Part shown: piece by piece, positions 12,383 to 40,052 of the stretch
Layout: every line of letters starts with the position of its first letter
Position numbering within the stretch: position 1 is the first letter of the stretch
Origin: Axinella damicornis
Lineage: Eukaryota > Porifera > Demospongiae > Axinellida > Axinellidae
Reading direction: 5' to 3'
DNA: 64,000 nt
Assembly (NCBI GenBank): GCA_963931865.1
Contig: OZ007510.1
Span: 12,611,981-12,675,980, forward strand
Notes under the pieces: generated by a model
What the model was told of the DNA's origin: nothing
Seen by the model: only the letters and a program-made list of their open reading frames with translations
The model's database searches: none
Translations under genes and position numbers: made by a program

Positions 12383-13071
12383 TTTCTTGGCTCTGCCTCA
12401 AGCCGTACAATTGAGATTTGGTAACCACGTCATCACTTATTTAACTGTTAATACCTCAGCAGTTTTCGACACAGACACATTCCATCGTCATGCATGGTAT
12501 TCATTAGACGAGGCTAGGTATTCATATACTGTGTACGATTCTACGCTACAGGATGGGACACCCATCTTCTCACCCAGTGTTCCACTTCTCATACGTGTAT
12601 ACAGCATTTGTACTGGCATTTCTTTTCCTGCTCATGGTATGGCTTCTGTACACTATAATGATCACAAAGCAGCAACTGTATACGCATACACCTATCATGT
12701 TTCTACACTAAGTGCCAGCCCTCTCCCTATCCCTGATGTGTTGTGCCCTCTTGCCCTGATGGCAAATTATTCATAGTGATGCTAGGGCAATGGTTTTGCT
12801 ACACTCAACATCATTGGCTGTAGCTAGGAGACGTTTGCATTGCAAGGAATGACTGATATTGCCATATATGGTGATGTGGAATGCAGATAGAGTGCATGAA
12901 TAATGATTGCTTGCTGACCTGCTGCTGATGAAGAAGTACTACAGCTGCTGAAAAGAACGAGTATTGATTGGTAGGTGTTCAGTTTGTTATACGCTGGTTT
13001 GCATGTGCTGCATAGGTTGTAATGAGATGTTTTTATGCTTTTCACATAGCTAAAATTGCCAATTCTAAAGG
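12383..13071 (+). other. Myosin 3' UTR / intergenic spacer before TRIM-NHL
   Basis: No gene is seen. A 144-codon open frame at 12342-12776 starts inside the last myosin exon in another frame and is treated as a shadow. Parts of this spacer (about 12450-12690) recur in decayed form at about 22015-22130, which shows that the 3' UTR was included in the downstream duplication. The TRIM-NHL promoter should lie near 12800-13070, but no clear core motif stands out. Confidence 0.5.
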
Positions 13072-15321
13072 ATGGCTGATTCCCCCAGTATTGCTGAGCA
13101 AGCCCTCAGGAAGCTGGAAGACCAGCTCACCTGTGGAATCTGCCTCGACTCCTACACTGAACCCAAACTGCTGCAGTGTTTCCATGTGTTTTGCAAACAA
13201 TGTTTGGAGCGACTTGTGGTCCAAGATCGCCGAGGGCTATCCCTTTGCTGTCCCAACTGCCGTCGATCCACCCTCCTCCCCCCAGCTAGTGTTTCTGGCC
13301 TCCAAACTGCATTCTACCTCAACCACCTTTTCGAGGTCCGAGATACCCTGGAGAAAGTCAAAGAGCCACAGACAACCCAGTGTGAGAAATGCAAAGAGAA
13401 CGAAGCAATCAATTTTTGCCGAAATTGTGGGCAGTTTATTTGCAAAACATGCTCCAAGATCCACCAGACATGGGATGAGCTATCCTCCCATGAGGTTGTC
13501 AGCATAGCCCAAGTCCACAGTGACATTGCAAATCTAGTCCCTCCGAAGAAGGAGACATTGTACTGCTCAAAACACAAGGGAAAAGAGCTTGAACTCTACT
13601 GTGAGACATGTGGGGAGCTGATTTGCCACAACTGCACCATCCGATTGCACCAGGGCCATCAGTACGACCTGGTGAGTGACACATTTGAAAGACACAAAAA
13701 CAACCTCATTGCATCTTTGAAACCAATTGAGCAGCAGCTTGCGAAAGTAGACAAGGCACTGAAAGAGTTTGATGTACAATCTCAGCAAATCACAGACCAG
13801 CAGGAAGTACTTGCAGCAAGCATCCACACAACCATCCGGCAGTTGCAGGCAGCACTGGAGGTGAGGGAAACAGAACTAGTTGACCAGCTGAACCACATCA
13901 CTCAGCAGAAGCTCAAAAGCTTAGCTGCCCAGAGAGATCAAATCGAGCTGGTTCAAGCCCAACTGAGTAGCTGCCTCAACTTCGTGAAGGAAAGTCTAAG
14001 AACTGGAGGAGAGGGAGAAATCCTGGCCATGAAGAGACCAGTAGTGAAACAGGTTGGAGAAATCACAGGTGAATTCAAGCCAGATAGTTTAGTGCCACAA
14101 GAACGAGCGAAAATCAGATTCTCAGCTAGCACTCCAGAGCTCACCCAAACGTGCCAGCACTTTGGCCAGATCGACACCAGTCTAATCTCCCCACAAAGGT
14201 GCTATGCAACAGGAAAAGGCCTAGAGGTAGCAACAATTGGTGAGCAGGCCACTGCAATCCTGCACATCATAGACACAGATGGCAAGGAATGTGAGGAGTC
14301 ACTTGTGAACACAACTTGTGAACTGGTGTTTATCTCAAGTGGTGCTACTGTCAAATGTGCAATGCAAAGGAAACAGAAGAACCAGTACGAGATCAGCTAC
14401 CGGCCGACCCACAGAGGAAGGAATCAGCTGCACATCAAAGTCGAGGGGCTGCCCATCAGAGGAAGTCCATTTGCAATGATTGCAAAATGCCCCTTCCAAA
14501 AGCTTGGCACCCCCATCAAAATCATCATTGGTGTCAACAGCCCTCGTGGTGTGGCAATCAACCAGAGGGGAGAGATCATAGTGGCTGAGGAAAACGGGCA
14601 CTGCATCTCCATCTTTACTCCAAATGGAGAGAAGATCAGAACGTTTGGAACCAAGGGCTCGGCTGTGGGCCAGTTCTATTGCCCACGTGGTATTGCAGTG
14701 GACACCGATGGCAATCTACTGGCTGTGGATGGACAAAACCATCGCATTCAGAAGTTTTCAATGGATGGTCAGTTTCTCGGTTTTGTGGGTAAGAATGGTA
14801 AAATACCACTCGAGTTCACATACCCGGCAAGTATCAGCATAAATCAAGACAAAATAATCATCTGTGACTGTGGTAATAACCGAATCCAAACTCTGAATGC
14901 AGACTTGACATTCTCCAGCAGTTTTGGCAGTGGTGGCAGTGGGGATGGACAGTTCCGAGTACCATGGGATGCAGCATCTGACAGCACTGGGAAGGTGTAC
15001 ATTGCTGACAATGGGAATAGTCGCATCCAAGTGTTCACAGCAGAGGGGAAGTTTCTGAGAAAGTTTGGGAAGAATGGCAGGGGTGATGGAGAACTATACT
15101 CCCCTACTGGCATTAGTATAGACTCCAACGATTTAGTGTATGTGACTAATAGTGGCAACCGTTGTGTCTCCATGTTTACCTGTGAAGGCCAGTTTCTGAG
15201 ATCATTTGGAACAGCTGGAAGTGGACCAGGACAATTCAGTTATGCCTATGGAATTGTGGTGGACAGAGATGGACTTGTTTATGTTAGCGACACTGGAAAC
15301 AATCGCATACAAATCTTCTGA
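13072..15321 (+). CDS. TRIM-NHL family RING E3 ubiquitin ligase (TRIM2/3/71-like)
   Basis: Single-exon gene of 749 residues. RING finger at about residues 21-63 (C21-x2-C24, C36, H38, C41-x2-C44, C60-x2-C63). Two B-boxes follow: box 1 around C104-C107 to C127, and box 2 around C165-H168 to H196. A coiled coil covers about 205-325. A filamin-type immunoglobulin fold is at about 365-470, with the closing motif 'HIKVEGLPIRGSPFAM'. Six NHL repeats cover about 480-749, for example 'PRGIAVDTDGNLLAVDGQNH' and the last, which ends the protein at 'GNNRIQIF'. This is the full TRIM2/TRIM3/TRIM71 layout with all zinc ligands present, so it should be an active ligase. NHL propellers of this family bind RNA or protein partners; which applies here is not visible. 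The start is the first ATG before the RING, in a good context ('aaggATGGC'). The gene lies 0.7 kb after the myosin on the same strand, and part of it was duplicated downstream. Confidence 0.93.
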   Translation: MADSPSIAEQALRKLEDQLTCGICLDSYTEPKLLQCFHVFCKQCLERLVVQDRRGLSLCCPNCRRSTLLPPASVSGLQTAFYLNHLFEVRDTLEKVKEPQTTQCEKCKENEAINFCRNCGQFICKTCSKIHQTWDELSSHEVVSIAQVHSDIANLVPPKKETLYCSKHKGKELELYCETCGELICHNCTIRLHQGHQYDLVSDTFERHKNNLIASLKPIEQQLAKVDKALKEFDVQSQQITDQQEVLAASIHTTIRQLQAALEVRETELVDQLNHITQQKLKSLAAQRDQIELVQAQLSSCLNFVKESLRTGGEGEILAMKRPVVKQVGEITGEFKPDSLVPQERAKIRFSASTPELTQTCQHFGQIDTSLISPQRCYATGKGLEVATIGEQATAILHIIDTDGKECEESLVNTTCELVFISSGATVKCAMQRKQKNQYEISYRPTHRGRNQLHIKVEGLPIRGSPFAMIAKCPFQKLGTPIKIIIGVNSPRGVAINQRGEIIVAEENGHCISIFTPNGEKIRTFGTKGSAVGQFYCPRGIAVDTDGNLLAVDGQNHRIQKFSMDGQFLGFVGKNGKIPLEFTYPASISINQDKIIICDCGNNRIQTLNADLTFSSSFGSGGSGDGQFRVPWDAASDSTGKVYIADNGNSRIQVFTAEGKFLRKFGKNGRGDGELYSPTGISIDSNDLVYVTNSGNRCVSMFTCEGQFLRSFGTAGSGPGQFSYAYGIVVDRDGLVYVSDTGNNRIQIF

Positions 15322-15567
15322 ACTAATAATTCATGACTGGTACTGTTGTACAGTTTGGTTGTAGCTAAACTTAATTAATTTATGGAACTAATGATGCACA
15401 CTTTTGGAGCTAATTGTGCATTCAGACCTCCAATTGATGATCTGTGCTGGGATCAGACTCTTGTGAGAACGAGGCTAATTTGTGTTGTAAGACTTAAATT
15501 CTGGAATCTCACTTAAGTCCTGTTTTCTTTGCTCCTCAATGATGTACGCGTGTGTGTAGGGAGGGAT

Positions 15568-15582
15568 GGGGGGGGGGGGGGG
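15568..15582 (+). repeat. Poly-G run
   Basis: A run of about 16 G residues marks the edge of the duplicated block. Similar homopolymer runs recur at 26729, 33680, 36020, 39300, 60520 and 63820. Confidence 0.8.
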
Positions 15583-15599
15583 GGATTTACAAATCATTT

Positions 15600-16430
15600 G
15601 TGCTTTAACCCAGTACCTGCATGCAGCCATCAAATGAGTCTAACACCTAAGGAAGATTTTCTAGTTTGGTGGCCGAAGGGACCCCCCAACTAATGTTGAA
15701 GTACAAACCATTGTGGTGAGTGATACAATCAACCATGGCTGGACTATCTGCTGCAACTCATTCCCAATTGACTCAGACATCAGCTTATGGGAATGCAGGG
15801 CGATACACCAAGAGGCAGGTGTTCTATCTCTCTGGTGACATTAGCAAAGTGCTGAGGATAAACGTAGCACATGCAGTACCCCGTTAAGTGATGGGATTAA
15901 TTTTACCCCTTACAGAATCCTATGTGCTCTGGTGATGAACATTTATCACTTATTTACAAAAAGGTGCGAAACATGATGTTCTGAAGTTATATCATTTGTC
16001 ACCTTCTGATCCACAGAACACGATCTGCCAGCTAGCTGCACTGCAGTACAAGGCTGAAAATGAGGGAATCTGCACCCACCATGTTAACTAGTCAGTGCCC
16101 ATTCATCACACATGACCTGATCGTGCTAGCTGTGTATAACAACAGTCTACAGCCTTGAACCTTATGCTGGAGGAGGAGGAGGCAGTATATATGGTCCATA
16201 GCCAAGGTCTAGATTGATCGGATGTTTAGGACACTTTCAATGGGCTCCGCAACCACTTATGCGGCATTGTATGGGTTGCCATCATTCACTATCCCTCTCT
16301 GAACTGGGGTTAGGACCAGTGCAGCACAAAATACCTACAGATTACCATTGTATATTCATACCATAATGGCACTTCTGTGGTTGGTAGTAGACACAGGATA
16401 CTCAATGTGATGTGTACTGAATCCTTAATT
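15600..16430 (+). pseudogene. Decayed copy of myosin tail exons (segment 1)
   Basis: Pieces match the functional gene upstream in order. 15600-15730 resembles 8930-9060 ('tttggtggccgaagggaccc'). 15795-15870 resembles 9170-9245 ('gcagggcgatacaccaagag'). 16016-16420 resembles 10460-10830, including 'ccagctagctgcactgcagt'. Exons are missing, and deletions such as 'gaatctgcacccacc' against 'gagtctgcacccacc' shift the frame. No open frame survives, so this is a non-processed (intron-retaining) duplicate. Confidence 0.85.
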
Positions 16431-16435
16431 CCTCC

Positions 16436-17930
16436 ATGCAGTTGCAGGTGCCTCCGGCAGTTGCAGGTGGCACTGCAGAGGTGAGGGAAACAGAACTTGT
16501 TGACCAGCTGAACCAAATCACTCAGCAGAAGCTCAAAAGCTTAGCTGCCCAGAGAGATCAAATCAAACTGGTTCAAGCCCAACTGAGTAGCTGTCTCAAC
16601 TTTGTGAAGGAAAGTCTGAGAACTGGAGGAGAGGGAGAAATCCTGACCATGAAGAGACCAGTAGTGAAACAGGTTGGAGAAATCACAGCTGTCAGATAGT
16701 TTAGTGCCACAAGAACGAGCGGACATCAGATTCTCAGCTAGCTACCACTCCAGAGCTCACCCAAACCTGCCGGCACTTTGGCCTGATCAAACCGGTCTAA
16801 TCTCTCCAGAGAGGTGCTATGCAACAGGAAAAGGCCTATAGAGGTAGCAACAATTGGTGAGCAGGCCACTGCAATCCTGCACATCATAGACACCAATGGC
16901 AAGTAATGTGATGACTCACTTGTGAACATAACTTGTGAACTAGTGTCCATTTCAAGTGGTGCTACTGTCGAATGTGCAATGCAATGGAAACAGAAGAACC
17001 AGTACGAGATCAGTTACCAGCCGACCCACAGAGGAAGGAATCAGCTACAAAGTTGAGGGACTGCCCTTCAGAGGAAGTCCATTTGCTATATGCTTGCAAG
17101 ACTCCCCATCCAAAAGCTTGTCACCCCCATCAAAACCATTGCTGGTGTCAACCACCCCCGGCCGTGGTAAACATGGAAACCTAATGGTTGGCGGTTACAT
17201 ACACTACATCGTTGGAGTCTATACTAATGCCAGTAGGGGAGGTTAGTTCTCCATCACCCCTGCCATTCTTCCCAAACTTTCTCAGAAACTCCCCCTTTGC
17301 TGTGAACACTTGCATTGTCAGCTACGTACACATTCCCAGTGCCATCCATTGCTACATCCCATGGATTTCGGAGTTGTCCATCACCAATGCCATTACTGCC
17401 AAAACTGCTGGAGAATGTCAAGTCTGCATTCAGAATTTGGATTTGGCCATTACTGCAGTCACAGATTACTATATTGTCATGATTTATGCCGATACCTGTC
17501 GGGTATGTGAACTCGAGTGGCATTTTACCCACAAAGGCGAGAAACTGACCATCCATTGAAAACTTCTGAATGTGATGGTTACATCCATCCACAACCAGTA
17601 GATTGCCATTGGTGTCCACTGTAATACCATGTGGGCAATACAAAGTTACTGGCCCAGAGCAGAGCCCATGGTTCCAAACATTCTGATCTTCTCTCCATTT
17701 GGAGTAAAGATGGAGATGCAGTGTCCATTCTCCTCAGCCACTATGATCTCTCCCCTCTGGTTGAATGCCAGACCAGTGAAGGCCAGTTTCTGAGATCATT
17801 CGGAACAGCTGGAAAGGACCAGGACAATTTGGTCATATATAGTTATGGAATAGCGGTGGACAGAGATGGACTTGTTTATGTTAGCGACACTACGCATACA
17901 ATCTTCTGAACTAACAATTCATGTGGTAGC
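16436..17930 (+). pseudogene. Decayed, internally inverted TRIM-NHL copy
   Basis: 16440-16730 matches the coiled-coil coding part of the TRIM-NHL gene (about 13840-14110) at high identity. 16740-17165 matches the filamin part (about 14120-14560) but with stops and deletions, for example TAA in the copy of 'GKECEE'. About 17180-17775 matches the NHL region on the opposite strand. 17776-17935 returns to the plus strand and matches the end of the gene (about 15182-15350). The RING and B-boxes are absent. It cannot encode the protein. Confidence 0.88.
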
Positions 17931-17989
17931 TACTGCATGTTGTACAATTTGGTTGTAAACTGAATTATAACTTGTGGAACTCACAAGCT

Positions 17990-20135
17990 CTGCCAACAAA
18001 GTGAACATGATCTAGAGGATTTTGGACTCCATACTGACCTATATGTCAAAGTTGCACCACATTGGCTTCAATTTTGGAGAGGTCATTCAGTGAGAGATGT
18101 AGCTATCTGGATGCCAGACCAGTCAAGGCCAGTCCCTCACAGCTGCAATACAAGCATGAATTGAGAATGTATAGCTCGACATATGTAGCGTATAGCCTCC
18201 TCTGCAGCTATATACCATTTGTGGAATTGTTCAAACAGTATAGGTTTAATTAATGGTTTCTTCTTTAACTGCTTCTTGTGCTTTGAATCCAATCTAGCCA
18301 CAGGACACAATTTGCCAGCTAGCTGCACTGCAGTACAAGACTGAAACTGATGAGAGAGAATCTGCGCCCACCATGTTAATCAGTCCCCATTCATCACACA
18401 TGACTAGTCTAGCTACTGGTTTTGTCTTGCTGGATCAAGGAGGGGCTGTATGTCCAATGACATGCAGTATTCTGAGGTGTTTACATTCAGGTTTGCTTCC
18501 TTTCCTTGAATGGGCCCAATGTATAGTGGCCTTGTAGCCTCTCAAAACCGTGAGTGTTGCATGAAAATATGCGATTACCATCATATGTACATGTACATGT
18601 CATATTACCATAATGGGGTTATCTCCTTTCTGCATGGTAGACTGATATAGGTAGGTTTAAATTTCCTCTTTCTTCAGAAGCAGAGACCCACTGTTTCTCT
18701 CCAGACTCATGAGGTCCCAACGTGGGTATAGAGAGGGTCCACTACTTTCACCAGAAGACTGCCATCGAGCTGTCCCAGTCTGATACACAAGTACTTCAGT
18801 ACGTGCACATCAACAATGCAAATGAGGGTTGTTTGTTGATCAAAATGTGATGGATTGGTTACTATGTGCGATTGGTTGTACGGTGCTAAGTATTTCAGTG
18901 AGACCATCATGGTGAGATATAATTTATGTGCAAGTAATATCTTCAGTGCTACTCAGAGTCTAATGGCCATTGAGGTTACGGGATAGTCGCTGCAGGCGTG
19001 TTGATGGGTTGTTTGAATATCATATTTCTCACACATTGAAATCAATGTAGTAAACAAAACTTACTCGACATAGAGTATGGACCTTGGTCAATATGCACAG
19101 CAAATACCTCCATTGTAGTTGTCACTGTAACTGTAGCGAGCTGGTTAATGTCCTGCTAACTAACTACTAACTGACTACTTACCAAAACTTTCTAGTACTA
19201 AGAGTGTGATGGAAGCTTTTATGAATATGCTGAATTGCCATCCCAAAACAAGCAATTCAGTTCACCAAAAAGCGCTTTTCTCTAGCGTGACAGCAGATGA
19301 GTTTGCGAAGGACTAATCTATCCCCAAAAAAGCTTCCGTCATGCCTTTTATGTGCCCTTGATGACCATTTACCTGGTCCAATTTGAGTCCCATGATATTA
19401 TTTTTGGTTACAAAAATTCAGCATGCGCTTCCAGTAGCTACTTACTAGTAACAAGAGAAGAGTGTTCTTTGCATGTGGACAGCATGCAGTGCAATTGATG
19501 CATGGTTGACTAATTTCTCATGATGTAATTTGTATGAGGTTAACACACAAGACTAAACAATTAGTATGGGTGTCTGAGTACAGATCTCACTGCAGTATTG
19601 GTTTTGCCTCTGTCCAGGAAGAGCTCATGAGGTTCTCATTTGATGAGATTGTCTCCACCCGCAAGCTGAGATCACAGGCAGAGAGGCAGTATCTGGACAT
19701 CAAATGTGGCAACCTCATGTAGCAAACTGTCATCCGCTGTGAGACCCCCTATGTGAGTCTGCCCTTCAGCTGATGTGTCATTGAGGTGTCCCTATAATAA
19801 TAAATTATGAGTCAGACCTAAACTGGTCTGATTTTGCATGTGGAACACTCATTCATATAGCAGTGCCTGAAAACAGTACCACAAAGTCCAGAAGATGCAT
19901 TGTAGCCTATGCACATTTGAAAGCAAAGCATGCCAATCTATCTTCATAGGTCGCCTAGCTACATCACCATCCATCTGTCTTACTGTGTTGTCATCCAACT
20001 AATTATCAGCTATAGGTACTTTGTGGTTTGTTGTGTAATTGGGCAAAGCATTGAAATTTGGTACACACAGAGACCAGTAGTAACATTGCTGGCAGCAGCT
20101 ATCATTACATGGTCATGAGGTTGCACCAGTGATGA
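17990..20135 (+). pseudogene. Decayed copy of myosin tail exons (segment 2)
   Basis: Fragments again follow the order of the real gene: 17995-18110 (like 9684-9790), 18300-18400 (like 10460-10560, a second copy of the same exon found in segment 1), 18680-18800 (like 10850-10990), 18900-18970 (like 11280-11410), 19445-19760 (like 11400-11720, with the 45-codon exon still nearly intact but carrying TAG where the gene has CAG), and 20113-20135 (like 12275-12300). A dispersed repeat at about 19190-19440 interrupts the copy. Confidence 0.83.
19190..19440. repeat. Dispersed repeat, second copy of the 26.3-26.7 kb MITE
   Basis: Shares 'ttcagttcaccaaaaag' and 'aaaaaagcttccgtcatgcc' with 26510-26600, and the flanking 'aattcagcatgcgctt' with 26670-26690. 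It is inserted in the myosin pseudogene block. Confidence 0.65.
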
Positions 20136-20334
20136 GCGCATGCACTGTGTAGCTATATCAATCAATCAAAATTTTATGTCACTTGCATAAAAGCAACCAG
20201 CCTGGGGAGGCTTATGAGACAGGGTATTTATCATCATGATATGTGATATAATCGGATAGTTTACAAATGCATAAAAATTTTGTGGTTTGCAAGAATAATA
20301 TATACATGCTGTGGGATGTGCTGGGAGGTGTGGG

Positions 20335-20845
20335 TACAGAGACAGCCTACATGAAGGACAGACAGCCTTCCACTGGTACCCCTCTTGGAATACCAGAGGA
20401 CAGACTACAAGTACGAAGGACAAGCCTTCCCCTGGCACCCCTCTCGGAGTACCAGAGGACAGACTACAAGTACGACGGACAAGCCTTCCCCTGGTGCCCC
20501 TCTCGGAGTACCAGAGGACAGACTACATGAAGGACAGACAAGCCTTCCCCTGGTGTACCCTTCTCGGGATGCCAGAGGACAGACTACATGTAGGACAGAC
20601 GAAGCCTTCCCCTGGTGTACCCTTCTCGGGATGCCAAGGGACAGACTACATGTAGGACAGACGAAGCCTTCCCCTGGTGTACCCTTCTCGGGATGCCAGA
20701 GGACAGACTACATGTAGGACAGACAAAGCCTCCCCCTGGCGTACCCTTCTCGGGATGCCAGAGGACAGACTACATGTAGGACAGACAAAGCCTCCCCCTG
20801 GTGTACCCTTCTCGGGATGCCAGAGGACAGACTACATGTAGTCTA
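20335..20845 (+). repeat. 62-bp minisatellite, about 8 copies
   Basis: The unit starts 'agaggacagactacatgtag', continues 'gacagacgaagccttcccct' and ends 'tctcgggatgcc'. The last five units are nearly identical and 62 bp long. The first three are shorter and more diverged, so the array seems to have grown toward its 3' side. The open frames across it are repeat artefacts. Confidence 0.9.
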
Positions 20846-20897
20846 TAGCTACTAGTCTCAAGCTGATCACCATATACAGGAGACTGAAGCAAGAGGA

Positions 20898-21858
20898 CCG
20901 GTGTCATAAAATTTTTGGGACCCCGTGAAAATGGGGACTCCGGGTCCCCATTTTCCCTGGTAAAATGGGGATCCCTTTGGGAAAATGGGGACCCCTCACC
21001 AATTTTGTTTTACACTGCATCAAGTACTCACAACTCTGTGTAGGATGGTTTTTATTCGTCAAATAACATCTCTGCATGCATGTCTGTGAAAGCATTAGTC
21101 GATGTAGCAAGAGCATGGATGGAACATCGATCATCATCATATCAGTCGAAAACTTCACTCATGATGGTTGCTAGCTACATACCCTGATAGCCTAATGCGC
21201 AAGTTGGACAATGCAAGCCCACCAAAAAAGAGCCAAATTTTTCTGTGCAAAGGTTGCTGATCTCTTCTATGTCAGGAGATCATGAACTTGAAGTTTGGCA
21301 CTGCTTATAGGCTAGCAGCTAATAAATAGCCACTCACTCACAGGGCCTCCTCAATGTCTTGCAGGCTAGCTTGTTAGTGGGCTGTAATTATGCTCAATTC
21401 TGACTCAGAAGCTAGCTATAGATCTCTCTAACTATGACCATCCTAGCAGTCTGGAGAGGGATTGATGCTCTGACCAGCATGTTATTGAAGATCCTCATCA
21501 AAGATAACATCGAGCTATTAACGTATATAGCTACCATTTTCTATTGACAAAAACTGATTGCTGTATAAGTAACATCATAATAACTGCATGGTTAGTGATT
21601 AACTGTTATGAGAGGCCTTGCATGCATAGGTCTGAATTCCAACCTAATATTGTTGGTTCCCCATTTTCCCACTGTTAACCATTTGTCATAGAAGGGGTCC
21701 CCATTTTCACCAAGGGGTCCCCATACTCCCGGGAAAATGGGGACCCGGGGTCCCCATATTCCCAGGAAAATGGGGACCCGGGTCCCAATATACCTGGGAA
21801 TATGGGGACCCCGGGTCCCAATTTTGGAGGGTCCCGGCCCATTTTCCCATGACACTGG
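20898..21858. mobile_element. 961-bp inverted-repeat DNA element with G/C-rich terminal arrays
   Basis: The left end 'ccggtgtcat' and right end 'atgacactgg' are inverted, with one mismatch. Both are followed inward by clusters of 'aaaatggggacccc' and its inverse 'ggggtccccatttt': 20930-20995 on the left and 21655-21835 on the right. The interior (21000-21650) has no coding capacity. The structure suggests a non-autonomous transposon with tandem subterminal repeats. No clear target duplication was found. Confidence 0.6.
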
Positions 21859-21859
21859 A

Positions 21860-22380
21860 GTTGTGCAGGCAGCCTCATCTTACCAACCAGTTCTGGGATA
21901 CCTCAGGAGTCAGACCATAGATAGTAGAGCTATTATCTATGCTCAGACTGATGCATGTTGCCATTGAGGTAGCCATGTCCTCACTTGCTTTGACCATGTA
22001 GCTAACAGAAGTAGTGTACGTACCTCAGCATTTTTCCACACAAACACATTCCACCATCGCTATATTCATGTTCTGTATGTGCATGTTGGTCACCAAGCAG
22101 CAGCAATTAATATGAGTCAGTGTTGTGTCTGACCACATCTGTGCAGACATAAAATAGAAGATACGCAGCAGCTTATGTTTCGCGTCCCGGAAATGTAATC
22201 GTATTCACAGTGTGCAAATCAGCGGGAATACAGCGTAACGCCACGCCCACTAACGGCGACTTCTAATTCTGGTGCACGCGCTATGCATGGTGTGCAGATT
22301 TATAATTACACACTTCAGCAGTTTATTATGCGTTTGGAGTTGCTGTATGACAAGAAGACGTGAGCGCTGTCTGAAAGAAC
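21860..22380 (+). promoter_or_regulatory. Intergenic stretch and probable Rho GEF promoter
   Basis: 21860-22010 shows nothing recognisable. 22015-22130 is a decayed copy of the myosin 3' UTR. From 22170 the sequence becomes CpG-rich, with an ETS-like 'tcccggaaatg' at about 22187 and GC boxes ('ccacgcccac'). It leads to the first ATG of the GEF at 22381. The transcription start is not visible. Confidence 0.45.
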
Positions 22381-38065
<15,685 letters not shown>

Positions 38066-39200
38066 CACATTAGACTGTCCCCATTATTTGCATATCCCAT
38101 TCCTCACAAATTCATCTGTATATTATTGCAACTCATGGAGTCACAACAAACACGCAGGTCAATATAGACATTTGTGTTGCTATAATAATTTTGGCAATCT
38201 GTCTGTCTGTCTACCATTTCTCACTGCTTTTGAATGTCAGAAATTATTACCTGGAGAATATGTGTGTTGTGCCTGTGTACACTCACTGCCTGTGTTATGC
38301 TGCATGCATGATGTGTTTCGGGGAAGTATAGGAAACCAGTGGAGGGAGGGGGAGAGGGGTGCACAACTGCCAGGTGGAGAATTCAGCTTGCAAAATTTAG
38401 AGTGGTGCTATGAGTGGAAAGTACAAACTTCGTGTCATCTGATGGACACACAAGACCACAATCAAACAAGACTGCATTGGAATTCCACTACTATAATATT
38501 ATAAACCTGGTATTGTAATTTAGACTCCTCTGGCACCTGGCTGATCATGAGATATTGGGTTTCCCTTCCTACTTCTGGTAAATTAATGAAAGACAGCGTC
38601 CGTGTTGCATGTGTTGGTGCCATAGTGGGAGAAGAATGTTGGGAGAGTGCTTCTGAGGATTTCTTTTGAAGCAGAGTACTCACAGTCACTAGCTGCGCAC
38701 AGAAGGAAGATTACAGAGCAGAGAGCAGTTCGCCAGTTACCAAACTACTATACTATGCTTGTCAGCTAGCTGCGAGTCTGGCCACACCCCTGACGGCCCC
38801 TCGGGGGGTGTGGTCTGGGCATGAGATTTGGGGCGTAGCTAGCTAGAGCTAGCTGCACTGATACCGTTTGCGCATGCGCGCGCAACATTGGCGGGCTTTT
38901 GGCAGGACACAGCATAAGCAACAGGTCCGGTTTATGGTTACTCTTTCTTCTGTGGTTCAAGTTGACGCTGGATATGCGTAAGTTAGCTTTATTGTACATG
39001 TACCTCTGCTATGCTGTAGGCAAGGAGTATCCGTCACGGATCACCCATGATTTCATGGAATGAGCCCGTTGGGTCATCACTAGCTAGCCTCTGTCCGAGA
39101 ACGCCTGACTAGGTCATCACGTACACCAAGTAATAATTTTCTGAGTGCTTGGCACTGCTTGCTCATTGCTGGTATATATAGGTAATCTGGTGGGCTGATT
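38066..39200 (+). other. Intergenic region after the Rho GEF
   Basis: 38066-38760 presumably includes the GEF 3' UTR; no gene is recognised. At 38860-38980 a CpG-rich stretch with 'gcgcatgcgcgcgcaacatt' leads to 'gatatgcgtaagttagcttt'. This resembles 54290-54550 upstream of the second unknown-gene copy ('gatatgtgtaagttagcttt'). It is a candidate noncoding 5' exon and donor for the first copy. Confidence 0.45.
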
Positions 39201-39274
39201 AAAATGGGTACGGGTAGCTTTGTACCCAGGCCTTCCAACTCTAATGTTTGTTGCTTCAAGTACTACCGTAGAGA

Positions 39275-39282
39275 GAGTGTGT

Positions 39283-39330
<48 letters not shown>
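39275..39330 (+). repeat. (GT)n followed by poly-G
   Basis: A short GT repeat runs into about 32 G residues. The same GT-to-poly-G arrangement occurs at 60468-60544. Confidence 0.9.
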
Positions 39331-39331
<1 letters not shown>

Positions 39332-40052
39332 GTGTCTGGACACCCTTACCCTTACTCTACCCAGGTATAGAATGGTGTGCTTCTCAGCAAATTGGCAAAG
39401 GAATTAGCGGGGTGTCTGGGACACCCCCTCACCATCCGGACACCTCCACACTTGCTACATAGCAATTGCAAGTGCCCATGAGATCAGAATTGAACACAGG
39501 GTGGGCACTAGAGAGTCGAGACATACTCAGACACATTAGTTGTGTAGACCGTAGAGTATGTCATCAATCACCGGACACCATATAATATCAGACACTGCCA
39601 AACTATAATGGCAACAAAGGTCCTAGAAACGCTAATGCATCATTGATTCCACGAGGGGGTTAATCCTTTACGCACCGTATTTTTGGGGCATTTTCTGGTG
39701 AAAATACAGCTTGATCACATCATGGATGGTATCGCATAGCCTCAACTTAGAATTTACTGTGTATGACTGCATTTCATCTCTGCAGACTGTATAGCAGCAT
39801 TTTATCCAGCCTGGTCGTAGAATGGCCTAGTGTCTGACGATTGAAGTATACAGCTGAGTGGGTCCAAAGATAGAGGTTGCCGTTCGAACGTTGATGGTCC
39901 GGACACACTTGGCTATTAAAACAATTTGGGGTGTAAGCTACAAAACAGTTGAACGTGAAGGTCGTTTTGCTTCATACTTACTGCCTTGTGAGAAACACAC
40001 CAGTGCGCTTCAGTTATCTTGCTATTTCCGAGAGATATCACACTGTCTGCGT

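Noticed and set aside
12342..12776. 144-codon open frame after the myosin
   Set aside because: It overlaps the last myosin exon in another frame. The related sequence at about 22015-22130 does not keep the frame, so it is probably 3' UTR.
20267..20717. Three overlapping open frames of about 90-114 codons
   Set aside because: All lie in the 62-bp minisatellite, whose length is not a multiple of three. The frames only rotate through the repeat.
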